A program made the translations under genes and the position numbers. The notes under the pieces were generated by a model that searched no databases, had not been told where the DNA came from, and worked only from the letters and a program-made list of their open reading frames with translations. DNA of 47,632 nucleotides from Pseudomonadota bacterium (GTDB lineage: Bacteria > Myxococcota_A > UBA9042 > GCA-2863065), in the NCBI GenBank assembly GCA_005776725.1, contig SXOO01000085.1:1-47632 (forward strand). Reading direction: 5' to 3'. Shown here piece by piece: positions 15,996-23,373 of the stretch. The first letter of the stretch is position 1. Every line of letters begins with the position of its first letter.

Positions 15996-16067
15996 CCGCG
16001 CTCGCCGGTGACCACGGCGGCCCTGCGGTCCCCGAGGATCTGGCGGCGGCCGGGCAGCCCGCCGGGC
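15996..16067 (+). pseudogene. stray internal fragment of the PafA-like phosphatase gene
   Basis: About 72 bp match 12310-12382 inside the phosphatase gene with roughly five differences, in the same orientation. The translation reads GDHGGPAVPEDLAAAGQPAG against GDHGGPAVPEDLATAGQPAG in the intact gene. The match ends where repeat R4 begins. It has no start or signal and cannot encode a protein. It records a local duplication or an old rearrangement. The 310-bp gap 15875-16184 holds this fragment, the operator above, R4 and the start region of the esterase. Confidence 0.7.
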
Positions 16068-16105
16068 TCCGGCCCGGTTCACCTCCGCGCTCCCGCGCTT
16101 CGGTG
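16066..16105. repeat. double-hairpin repeat, copy R4 (partial)
   Basis: It contains the end of hairpin 1 (CCGGCCCGG) and all of hairpin 2 (TTCACC...GGTGAA), identical to R2/R3 over the second half and in the same orientation. With R3 it brackets the nucleotidyltransferase module. It joins directly to the phosphatase fragment on its left and to GAATTCG on its right. Confidence 0.75.
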
Positions 16106-16184
16106 AATTCGACGTGCAGCCGAGCGCGCCGTATCACTCCACCGCCCGCCTCCCGCGGCGCCCTTGGAAGCGAAGGTGAAGGTC

Positions 16185-17228
16185 ATGCGTCGCTCGTGGT
16201 TTGCGCTCCCGATTTTCATCGCGCCGCTCTGCGCGTGCAGCCCCCGCGGCTCCTCCGGCCTGGGCACCTCCGATGCCGCTGCGGGTGCGTCAGACACCGC
16301 GGCCTCCGGCACGGAGGATCTCGGCGTGCCCCCGCCGATCGAGGGCACCGCGGGCACGGCGCCTCCGGACAGCGTTGCGTTCGAGGGCACGTTGGCGGGC
16401 GCCGCTCCCGGCTTCACCGAAGGCTCGCTGGTGGTCGGCGGACGCACACGGACCGTGGGCCTCTATGTCCCCGAGGGCCTGCCCGCGCACCCGCCGTTGA
16501 TCGTGGCCCTCCACGGGACAGGCTCCAACCCCGCGGACTTCCTGGATGAGCTGGGCCTGCGGCACCTCGCCGAGGAGTCGAAGGTGTTGGTCGTGGCGCC
16601 CCAGGCGATGGAGCGGAACGGCGGCCGGGGCGAACGCGGCGACCCCGACCACTACGCTGGGGCCGACGGGTTCTGGGGCACCAGCTGGAACCTCGGCGAG
16701 GACGATCCCGAGACCAACGACGACCTGTTGCTGGTGCGCGCGATCATCGCCGATGCCCGCGCGTCCTACGGCGTGGACTCCGACCGGGTCTACACGTTCG
16801 GCCACTCGAACGGCGCGTTCTTCGCCTATCACGCCGCCGCCACCCTGTCCGACCGGGTCGCCGGCTTCGCCGAGAACGCGGGCGGCGCCGTGCGCTGCGA
16901 GAACAAGGGGCCCGATGGGGCGCAGTTCGTCGGGTCCGCCACGAGCTGCGAGGAGCTCTCGGCCGCCGCCGGGTTTCCGAGCTGCGCGGGACCGCTCTCG
17001 CCGGTCGAGCCCGACGTCGCCGGGCGTATCCCCTGGGGGTTCCTCGCGCACCACAATGATGACGACGTGGTCTCCGTGGCATGGACGTGTCAGCTTGCGG
17101 CGGCCCTCGGCGCGCGTGGCGAGACATTCATCAAGGCCCCGGACGGAGACTCCGCAGGCCACTCCGTGGTCACGGACTTCCCGCGCCGCGCTTGGGCCTC
17201 CCTCTCCGGACGCACGCGCACGAACTGA
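16185..17228 (+). CDS. PHB-depolymerase / feruloyl-esterase family lipoprotein (LpqC-like)
   Basis: A 347-residue alpha/beta hydrolase. The N terminus MRRSWFALPIFIAPLCAC is a probable lipoprotein signal with the lipid on Cys18, followed by an Ala/Gly/Thr-rich linker. The oxyanion-hole strand is LIVALHGTGSNPADF, and the nucleophile elbow GHSNG places the catalytic serine at residue 208. HHNDDDVV and the late GHSVVTDF supply likely Asp and His. The family (COG3509-like) hydrolyses short polyesters or acyl-sugar esters outside the cytoplasm. The ATG at 16185 has a GGTGAAGG-like ribosome site; the upstream TTG at 16164 is less likely. The gene stands alone and converges with the next one. Confidence 0.8.
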   Translation: MRRSWFALPIFIAPLCACSPRGSSGLGTSDAAAGASDTAASGTEDLGVPPPIEGTAGTAPPDSVAFEGTLAGAAPGFTEGSLVVGGRTRTVGLYVPEGLPAHPPLIVALHGTGSNPADFLDELGLRHLAEESKVLVVAPQAMERNGGRGERGDPDHYAGADGFWGTSWNLGEDDPETNDDLLLVRAIIADARASYGVDSDRVYTFGHSNGAFFAYHAAATLSDRVAGFAENAGGAVRCENKGPDGAQFVGSATSCEELSAAAGFPSCAGPLSPVEPDVAGRIPWGFLAHHNDDDVVSVAWTCQLAAALGARGETFIKAPDGDSAGHSVVTDFPRRAWASLSGRTRTN

Positions 17229-17278
17229 AGGCGCTGCTTTCAGCGGGGTGGAGCGTGGAGCCCCTTGCCCGCCGAAGG

Positions 17279-17821
17279 TCAGAAGGCGTAGCCGAGCGCC
17301 AGCCCGAGGCCGGGGTACCCGTCCTCGCAGCGCGCGTCGCTGTCCTGATATCCCGGCTTGCACGACGCGTAGCCCACCACTTTGCCGTAGCCACCGTAGA
17401 GGCGTAGCTCTACGCCACCGGACCACCGGTACTCCAGCCCGACCATCGCGTTCAGCCAGACCGGGTTGTCCATGACGACGCCGTAGCCTTCAGCCCCGAT
17501 GTCCTGGTCGAGCTTGCCCGTCGAGACGGACGCACCCAGAGACACGAAGGGAGCGAAGTTCCCGAGAGGCAGGCGGAAGTGGAGGTCGCCGGCGAGCTGC
17601 ACCCCCGTGAACCCGAAGCCCAATCCGACCTCTACGGCCACCGCAGCGAGTGGGGAGAACTGCAGCGACACGCCGCCAAAGCCGAGCGGCGTGGCGATGC
17701 CGCCGTGAAGCGCCACCGCGGCCGCGCGGGCCTCGTACGAGGAGACGGTGTCGTCGTCTGCGTGGGCGCTCCCCGAAGCGGCGAGTGTCAGGGCGATAAC
17801 AGTGAAGAGGCGGTGCGGCAT
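17279..17821 (-). CDS. small outer-membrane beta-barrel protein
   Basis: A 180-residue protein with a clear Sec signal (MPHRLFTVIALTLAASGSAHA) and about eight alternating hydrophobic strands. The C terminus is GLALGYAF, with the terminal Phe recognised by the BAM machinery. One Cys pair (ASCKPGYQDSDARC) lies in a late loop. Size and strand count suggest an eight-stranded OmpA/OmpW-like barrel, but no specific family signature was recognised. AGGAG lies about six bases before the ATG. It sits downstream of, and on the same strand as, the photolyase, with a 96-bp gap. Confidence 0.7.
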   Translation of the reverse strand: MPHRLFTVIALTLAASGSAHADDDTVSSYEARAAAVALHGGIATPLGFGGVSLQFSPLAAVAVEVGLGFGFTGVQLAGDLHFRLPLGNFAPFVSLGASVSTGKLDQDIGAEGYGVVMDNPVWLNAMVGLEYRWSGGVELRLYGGYGKVVGYASCKPGYQDSDARCEDGYPGLGLALGYAF

Positions 17822-17917
17822 GGGTGCTCCTCGGGTCGGGGAAGACGACCTCCGGCGGGAGCAAGAGCAACTTCCGGGCCGCGGAGAAGACGGCGACCCG
17901 TCGCGGTCCCCCCGGCC

Positions 17918-19414
17918 TCACGCGGGGTCTCCCCCGTAGGCAGCCAGGTAGGGGCCGAGGTGGAGCTTCCTTCGCGCGTTCTCCGAGCTCATGTACCGGA
18001 CCGTGCCGAAGATCGGCCGCACGGGCCCCCACGGCCGGTCGAAGCGCCCGAAGATCCAGAAGATGCCGGAGTACGAGTTGGGGTCACGCCCATCGAGCGC
18101 GTAGCGGTTGTTCAGGTGGACGAGGCGTCGCACGGCCTCTTCCGGCGTGGGCGACCACTCGAGCACCTTCTTCCCCCACAACATCCGGAGGGTGTTGTGA
18201 ATGCGCCCCGTGCGCACCAGCTGCCGCTGCGCCGCGTTCCAGACCGCGTCGTGTGTGTCCGCGTCCTCGAGCTGGGAGAGATCGTAAAGGCTGGGGCGCC
18301 GGTCGCTCTTGTGCGCCTCGAGGGTGGCCAGCGCCCAGCTCGGCAGGCTCGAGTATTGGTCGTAGTCAGGGCGGTGGAAGGAGAACGCGTACCCGAGCTC
18401 TCGCCACGTCACGAGCTGGTCGAGGAAGGCCTCGTGGGTGGGCGGGAGCTGCCAGAAGCCTTCCCGTTGGCCCTTGCCGTCCCTTTGCAGGCACCCAGGG
18501 TGCCACGGAGGTCCGGCCGCCATCCCCAGCGCCTCGCCTCGCGGCACAACGGGCGCCCGGCGAGTGACCGCGTCGAAGACCTCGTGGACCGACACGTGGC
18601 CGAAGTGCAGGTAGGGCGACAGCCCGCTCGTCCCTTCGAGGTGCGGGTCATTGCGCTGCTCGAGGTAGGTGGGGAGGGCCTCGCTGACGAAGCGCTCGAG
18701 GGCGCGGCGCGCCGCCGGCTCACCGCCAACGGTGCTGCTGGGCGCCACGGACCGGTCGAGGCCCGCGGGTAGCGCCAGCCCGGGGCTCTCGTCGAGCCAG
18801 CGCGTCGTCTCGGCGGGAGGGTTCGCGCCGGTGAGCCCGGACAGGTCCGCTGCCAGGGGGTCGGGATCCGGCGTGTCGTAGAGGTGCTCCGCGAGGTGCT
18901 TGTGGAGGAACCTCCGAAACGCGTACGCGGTGGGAAATGGGCCGGGCGTAGCGCGCAGCGGCATGAGGCCATTCGAGTCGACTACCTCCAGCGCCACATC
19001 CAGCCGAGCGGCCAACGCCGTCACCATTCGCGGCAGGAAGAAGCACGGGAACTCGTCGGTGACCACGCAGACCGCTCGGCCGGCGAGACACGCGACGAGC
19101 CCCTCCGCTGCGCGGGGCGCCGGCTCCACGTAGGAGAGCACCGTTACCCCCGCGGCGCTCAGGCGCTCCGCGTTCGCGGCCATGCCGTCCAGGACGAACT
19201 GGTGGTGCCGCGCATTCGCCCACGGGTAGTCGTACCGGAGCGCCTCGAGGACCAGGAGCGGGCGTTGCAGCGCTCGCGCACGCGCGATTGCGTGGTCTAG
19301 CGCGAAGCTCCAGCGGGTCCGCCGTGTGCTGATCATCCAGTAGAGCACGTAGTCGCGGTCGGGTCGGAGGGGGGCGTCGTTGGCCCTGGACAGGCGGGCA
19401 GCTGGAGTCGGCAT
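17918..19414 (-). CDS. phrB: deoxyribodipyrimidine photolyase, class II type
   Basis: A 498-residue flavoprotein that splits UV-induced cyclobutane pyrimidine dimers with light. The N-terminal half is a photolyase alpha/beta domain (DRDYVLYWMISTRRTRWSFALDHAIARA, VVTDEFPCFFLP). The helical FAD domain ends with NAAQRQLVRTGRIHNTLRM, WGKKVLEW and NRYALDGRDPNSYSGIFWIFGRFDRPW. These blocks are the class II (animal/plant/archaeal-like) pattern, with its own tryptophan chain, rather than the E. coli class I pattern. The ATG at 19414 was chosen because homology begins near DYVLYWM; the frame is open to 19465. No SOS-type operator was seen. Confidence 0.9.
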   Translation of the reverse strand: MPTPAARLSRANDAPLRPDRDYVLYWMISTRRTRWSFALDHAIARARALQRPLLVLEALRYDYPWANARHHQFVLDGMAANAERLSAAGVTVLSYVEPAPRAAEGLVACLAGRAVCVVTDEFPCFFLPRMVTALAARLDVALEVVDSNGLMPLRATPGPFPTAYAFRRFLHKHLAEHLYDTPDPDPLAADLSGLTGANPPAETTRWLDESPGLALPAGLDRSVAPSSTVGGEPAARRALERFVSEALPTYLEQRNDPHLEGTSGLSPYLHFGHVSVHEVFDAVTRRAPVVPRGEALGMAAGPPWHPGCLQRDGKGQREGFWQLPPTHEAFLDQLVTWRELGYAFSFHRPDYDQYSSLPSWALATLEAHKSDRRPSLYDLSQLEDADTHDAVWNAAQRQLVRTGRIHNTLRMLWGKKVLEWSPTPEEAVRRLVHLNNRYALDGRDPNSYSGIFWIFGRFDRPWGPVRPIFGTVRYMSSENARRKLHLGPYLAAYGGDPA

Positions 19415-19502
19415 GATCCAACAGATGACTCTCGGGCCCCAAAGGATGCGGGGCCAGGGTCGCACCGGCAGCTGTCGCGGACGAGCAGGGCTCGGCTCAG
19501 CC

Positions 19503-20243
19503 TCAGAGCTGCTTCCAGCCGAGGAACACGGCCATGATCAGGACGAAGACTCCGAAGGCCTGGCGGAGCGAGCTGGCGGGCACCTTGCTCACGAACGCGC
19601 CTCCCACGAAGGAGCCGGCGACCGCGGCGGCGGAGACGCTGGCGGCGAGTCCCCAGTCGATGGTGACGTGGCTGAGGTGGCCGGCGAAGCCGAAGACCGA
19701 CTTGATGGCGATGACCAACAGCGAGGTGCCTACGGCCCGCGACATGGGGAGCCCCCCCAGCAGGGTCAGGGCCGGCACCACGAGGAAGCCTCCGCCGGCG
19801 CCCACGAGGCCCGTGACCAACCCCACGACCGCGCCATCGAGGACGATCTTCCCGGTGGAGGGCGCCCGGGCCGCGGCGCACTCCTGGCGGCCCCGGAGCA
19901 TGGCGATCCCCGTGGCCACCATCATCAGGAGAAACCCCCAGATGAGCCACGATCCCGGGACGTGCTGGGCCAGCAGCCCCCCGCCCAGAGCGCCGGCCGA
20001 GCCCGCCGCCGCGAAGGTCAGACCCACTCGCCAGTCGACGTTGCCGGCGCGCGCGTGCGAGATGAGCGCGGCCGCGCTGGTGAGCGAAACGACCATGAGC
20101 GAGGTGGCGATGGCGGCCTTGTCCTCCACACCCAGTACGAACGTGAGGATGGGCAGCGTGAGGATGGAGCCTCCGCCGCCGAGGAGACCCAGGGTCACGC
20201 CAACGAGCAGCGAGAGCGAAAGCGCGACCGCGAGTGGGGTCAT
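19503..20243 (-). CDS. TauE/SafE-family sulfite exporter
   Basis: A 246-residue polytopic membrane protein with about eight helices and the two internal repeats of the family: GLLGGGGSILTLPIL near the N terminus and GLVGAGGGFLVVPALTLLGG in the second half. TauE/SafE proteins export sulfite or organosulfonates. Its ATG overlaps the stop of the persulfide dioxygenase gene (ATGA at 20240-20243). This fits a pathway in which persulfide is oxidised to sulfite and then expelled. It is the last gene of the sulfur operon. The substrate is inferred from family and context. Confidence 0.88.
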   Translation of the reverse strand: MTPLAVALSLSLLVGVTLGLLGGGGSILTLPILTFVLGVEDKAAIATSLMVVSLTSAAALISHARAGNVDWRVGLTFAAAGSAGALGGGLLAQHVPGSWLIWGFLLMMVATGIAMLRGRQECAAARAPSTGKIVLDGAVVGLVTGLVGAGGGFLVVPALTLLGGLPMSRAVGTSLLVIAIKSVFGFAGHLSHVTIDWGLAASVSAAAVAGSFVGGAFVSKVPASSLRQAFGVFVLIMAVFLGWKQL

Positions 20244-21310
20244 GACAGAGGACCTCGCTCCACGGGGAGGCGGCACTCGTTCCACGCGATCATGCCGCCC
20301 ACGAGGTTGTAGACGTCGTTGAAGCCCAGCCCCGCCAGCTCCTCCGCCGCCGCGGCCGACCGTCGGCCGGAGCGACACACGAGGAGGACGGGTTCGTGCC
20401 GCGGCCAGTCGGCGAGCGACTGCCCGACAACGGCGAGCGGCACGTTGGTGGAGCGCGAGACGCGGCCGAGCTCAGCGGCTTCGAACTCCTCGGGTTGCCT
20501 CACATCGACGATGCGGAACGTCTCGAGGTGGGCCTGGGCGCCCTCGGGCGTCACCTCCTTGTAGCCACCGGCGAGCAGTCGCGCCTGCTGGATCGCGTCC
20601 ACGAACATCCCGGCGTCGTGCGGGGCCTCCAGCCCGCACCGCAGGTTGGCGGGGACGGCGCGGTCGATCTGCTTCGGGTAGTCGAGGCGCAGGTTGCGCA
20701 TCAGCTCCACGAAGTCCGCGCGCTCCCGACCTCCTCCGAGGCGCGCGTTCGAGGCCTTCTCTTCGCCCACGGTGGAGACCGTTCGCCCCCGGTAGTCGTG
20801 GCCGGGGTAGACCAGCGTGTCTTCGGGGAGCGTGAAGAGCTGCTGAGTCACCGAGTCGAAGAGTCTCCCCGCGTCACCCTGTTGGAAGTCCGTGCGGCCG
20901 CAGCCCCCGATGAGCAGCGCGTCGCCCGTGAACACCCGGTCCTCCATCACGTACGCGACGCAGCCGTCGGTGTGTCCGGGCGTGGCGCGAACCTCGAAGG
21001 CGAGCTCGCCCACGTGGAGCACGTCGCCGGTGTCCACGTGGATGTCGGCGCACGGGGGGCCTGCCGAGCGGCGCACCACCGTGCGGCTGCCGAAGCGCGC
21101 CCGGAGGGTGCCGCCGGCCGTTACATGGTCTGCGTGGACATGCGTCTCGAACGTATAGACCAGGCGAAGATCCAGCTGCTGGAGCAGCGCTGCGTACCGG
21201 TCGACCTCCTCGATGACCGGGTCGATCAGCACCGCCTCTCGGGTTGTCCGGGACGCGAGGAGGTACGTGTAGGTGTGCGTCGTAGGCTCTTGAAGCTGAC
21301 GAAAGATCAC
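20240..21310 (-). CDS. persulfide dioxygenase (ETHE1-like MBL fold) fused to rhodanese
   Basis: A 356-residue fusion. Residues ~1-240 are a metallo-beta-lactamase fold with THVHADH (about 56-62), GHTDG, FTGDALLIGGCGRTDFQ and YPGHDY, the mononuclear iron site of ETHE1-type persulfide dioxygenases. These oxidise glutathione persulfide to sulfite. Residues ~255-350 are a rhodanese domain with the active cysteine in CRSGRRS (about 317). The fusion resembles CstB/PRF-type enzymes, which couple sulfurtransfer to oxidation, perhaps making thiosulfate. Neighbours supply sulfur-compound import (YeeE/YedE pair) and sulfite export (TauE). The length is complete and all iron ligands are present. Confidence 0.93.
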   Translation of the reverse strand: MIFRQLQEPTTHTYTYLLASRTTREAVLIDPVIEEVDRYAALLQQLDLRLVYTFETHVHADHVTAGGTLRARFGSRTVVRRSAGPPCADIHVDTGDVLHVGELAFEVRATPGHTDGCVAYVMEDRVFTGDALLIGGCGRTDFQQGDAGRLFDSVTQQLFTLPEDTLVYPGHDYRGRTVSTVGEEKASNARLGGGRERADFVELMRNLRLDYPKQIDRAVPANLRCGLEAPHDAGMFVDAIQQARLLAGGYKEVTPEGAQAHLETFRIVDVRQPEEFEAAELGRVSRSTNVPLAVVGQSLADWPRHEPVLLVCRSGRRSAAAAEELAGLGFNDVYNLVGGMIAWNECRLPVERGPLS

Positions 21311-21377
21311 GGGTGACCTCCTTGGGTCGTTCGCGTTGTGGCACCTGGCCAGCCGGCAACAGGGCGTGTCTCGGGAG

Positions 21378-21824
21378 TCATCGTCGCTCGAGCTCGCGGA
21401 AGGCGACCATGCCCGCGAGCATCGCGGCCACGAAGGTGAGCGCAGGGGCCCCTAGCGTGGTGAGGCTGACGAGGGCGGGGCCCGGGCAGTAGCCACCGAG
21501 GCCCCAACCGAGGCCGAAGATCGCGGCTCCGGCCACGAGGCGGAGGTCGATGTCGCGCCTCGTTGGCAGGAAGAAGCGGCTGTCGAACCAGGGGGCGCGG
21601 CGGCGCGTAATCACGGGGTGGGCGAGCCCGTAGGTGAGGACGGCGCCGCCCATGACGAACGCGAGCGTCGGATCCCAGGCGCCCCCGAAGACGTCGAGGA
21701 AGCCCGCCACCTTCGCCGGCTGGAGCATCCCCGCGACGCCGAGACCCACGCCGAAGAGCAGCCCGGCGGCGGCGGCGGTGAGGGCCGAGAGCTTCGAGCC
21801 CGAGCGGCTGGGCGCGGCGCCCAT
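21378..21824 (-). CDS. YeeE/YedE-family half-transporter, second subunit
   Basis: A 148-residue membrane protein with about four helices. It contains the conserved GLGWGLGGYCPGPALVSL, whose cysteine lines the sulfur-relay path in YeeE/YedE thiosulfate or sulfur transporters. The N-terminal half shows GVGLGVAGMLQPAKVAGFLD. In E. coli YeeE the two halves are fused; here they are separate genes. Its ATG shares one base with the stop of the first half (TGATG at 21822-21826), so the two are translationally coupled and probably form one transporter. It resembles PmpB of the PmpAB pair. Confidence 0.87.
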   Translation of the reverse strand: MGAAPSRSGSKLSALTAAAAGLLFGVGLGVAGMLQPAKVAGFLDVFGGAWDPTLAFVMGGAVLTYGLAHPVITRRRAPWFDSRFFLPTRRDIDLRLVAGAAIFGLGWGLGGYCPGPALVSLTTLGAPALTFVAAMLAGMVAFRELERR

Positions 21825-22249
21825 CAGAGCACCCACCGGGCCGCGAGGACGCCGAGCACGCCCGTCGCGATGAACGTCGCCGTGGCGGCCAGGCCTCGAG
21901 GCGAGAACCGCGCGATGCCGCAGACCCCGTGCCCGCTCGTGCATCCATTGCCGAGCCGGGTCCCGAAGCCCACGAGCAGCCCGGACGCGAGCGCGATCCC
22001 GAGCGCTGGAGTGGGACCGGAGAACGCGCTGGGCAGGACGGCGTGGAGGACCCCGCCCGCGGCGACGAGACCGACGAGGAACGCGACGCGGTAGCCGCGG
22101 TCCGTGACCGTGGAGTCGAGCAGGCCGCCGAGGATCCCGCTGATCCCCGCGACGCGGCCATGACCGAGGAGCAGCAACGCGGCTCCGAGGCCGATGAGGA
22201 CGCCCCCGGAGAGGGCAGACAACGCATCTGAGAGGTTCACGGGCGCCAT
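21824..22249 (-). CDS. YeeE/YedE-family half-transporter, first subunit
   Basis: A 141-residue membrane protein with the conserved [26 protein letters not shown], the signature cysteine-containing loop of YeeE/YedE proteins, and [12 protein letters not shown] near the N terminus. It is the first main gene of the leftward sulfur operon and is preceded by a strong AAGGAG ribosome site. It pairs with the adjacent half-transporter. The likely cargo is thiosulfate or another sulfane-sulfur compound, judged from family and from the downstream persulfide dioxygenase. Confidence 0.87.
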   Translation of the reverse strand: MAPVNLSDALSALSGGVLIGLGAALLLLGHGRVAGISGILGGLLDSTVTDRGYRVAFLVGLVAAGGVLHAVLPSAFSGPTPALGIALASGLLVGFGTRLGNGCTSGHGVCGIARFSPRGLAATATFIATGVLGVLAARWVL

Positions 22250-22335
22250 TTCAGCTCCTTGTGGTCACCCGGCCGGGCGGCGGGTACGCCACCCCAGAGC
22301 AGGAACCAGGCCAGGACCGTCACTTGCGCGTACAC
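22237..22335 (-). CDS. possible small membrane or leader peptide (32 residues)
   Basis: A GTG-initiated frame reads [20 protein letters not shown] and ends in KELKWRP. It contains one short hydrophobic segment. Its stop lies 13 bases inside the first YeeE/YedE gene, and its last codons form that gene's ribosome site. The geometry would suit a coupled leader peptide, but codon evidence is thin and no family was recognised. Confidence 0.22.
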   Translation of the reverse strand: MYAQVTVLAWFLLWGGVPAARPGDHKELKWRP

Positions 22336-22383
22336 GCTGTCCTGGCGCCCTCTGCCGCGCGGAACGGCCGGGCTGGCAACGCT

Positions 22384-22395
22384 TGCAACGTTGCA
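22384..22395. promoter_or_regulatory. palindrome upstream of the sulfur operon, candidate operator
   Basis: TGCAACGTTGCA is a perfect 12-bp dyad 135 bp upstream of the first YeeE/YedE gene. It is surrounded by further AACG half-sites in a locally AT-richer stretch. The 210-bp gap 22250-22459 holds nothing else recognisable apart from the possible leader peptide. The cognate regulator is not encoded in the window. Confidence 0.4.
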
Positions 22396-22459
22396 TGTAA
22401 CGAATGAAACGCTGCATGCGTCGACCCCCGCGGAGCCAGCGGGACTCGAATGTGGAACC

Positions 22460-23287
22460 TCACAAGGCCACGATGCATACCGCACCGGCGGTGATCGCCA
22501 GCACGCCCACGACTCTGCCGGCGGTCACCTGCTCCCTGAAGACGAAGGTGGCGATGAGCAACGCGGTCACCATCCCCGTCTCGCGGAGCGCCGCCAGGGA
22601 GGCGGTGCCGCCCATCGAGAGCGCGAAGAGCCCCAGGCCCCAGGTGACCACCGAGAGCACGCCGGCGGCCACCCCAGGGCGCCACTGTTCCCGCACGGCA
22701 GCGGCGAGGCCGTCGCCCGCCCACCACGCGAACAGAGTTCCCACGGTCACGCCGAAGAGCGCGAAGAACCACACCACGAAGCTGGCGGCGGAGGGCGCGG
22801 CGCGGACGCCGTGGGCGTCGAGGACCGTGAACGCGGCAATCAAGACGCCCGACCCAACCGACCACCCCAGCGCGCGCCCTTGGAGGTGGCGCCCGAAGGC
22901 CATGGCGAAGAGCCCTGCGGCGATGAGGCCGATCCCGACCACGTCGCCGATAGACGCCGACTCTCCGAGGATCCCGATGCTCACAATGGCGGTGAGCAGC
23001 GGCGCGGTGCCGCGGAGCACGGGGTAGGCCGCAGAGAAGTCCGCGGTCTCGTAGGCGCGCACCAGCGCCACCAGATAGACCGTGTGCAGGGCCACGGAAG
23101 CGGCGAGCCAGCCCCAGGCCCCCGTGGGGAGCGGAACGAAGGGCAGAGCGGGAAGCACGGCAAGGGCGCTCGCGCCGTCGATGATGGCGCGCCCAGCGAT
23201 CTTGTTCTTGCCGCTCTTCAGGATGGCGTTGACCACCGCGTGGATCACGCCCGACAAGACCATGAGCCCCGCTGCCACCTCCGTCAT
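22460..23287 (-). CDS. EamA/DMT-superfamily transporter
   Basis: A 275-residue protein with about ten membrane helices arranged as two five-helix EamA repeats. The conserved segments are AYETADFSAAYPVLRGTAPLLTAI in repeat 1 and SMGGTASLAALRETGMVTALLIATFVFREQVT in repeat 2. Drug/metabolite transporters of this group move amino acids, polyamines or other small metabolites. Nothing narrows the substrate here. The ATG at 23287 (MTEVAAG) begins the first helix. It is upstream of and co-oriented with the sulfur genes, but a 210-bp gap with a candidate operator separates them, so co-transcription is uncertain. Confidence 0.85.
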   Translation of the reverse strand: MTEVAAGLMVLSGVIHAVVNAILKSGKNKIAGRAIIDGASALAVLPALPFVPLPTGAWGWLAASVALHTVYLVALVRAYETADFSAAYPVLRGTAPLLTAIVSIGILGESASIGDVVGIGLIAAGLFAMAFGRHLQGRALGWSVGSGVLIAAFTVLDAHGVRAAPSAASFVVWFFALFGVTVGTLFAWWAGDGLAAAVREQWRPGVAAGVLSVVTWGLGLFALSMGGTASLAALRETGMVTALLIATFVFREQVTAGRVVGVLAITAGAVCIVAL

Positions 23288-23336
23288 TTCGCGCGGCCCC
23301 CAAGTCCCGCTAAGGGTCCCGCGGCCCGCCTGCACT

Positions 23337-23366
23337 TTGGCGTTCCCCGTGGCTCGGGGCTAGTCT
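23337..23366 (+). promoter_or_regulatory. putative leaderless promoter of the beta-barrel gene
   Basis: TTGGCG and TAGTCT are spaced by 18 nt; the -10 ends 7 nt before the ATG at 23374. Same geometry as the argC promoter. Confidence 0.4.
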
Positions 23367-23373
23367 TCGCACG

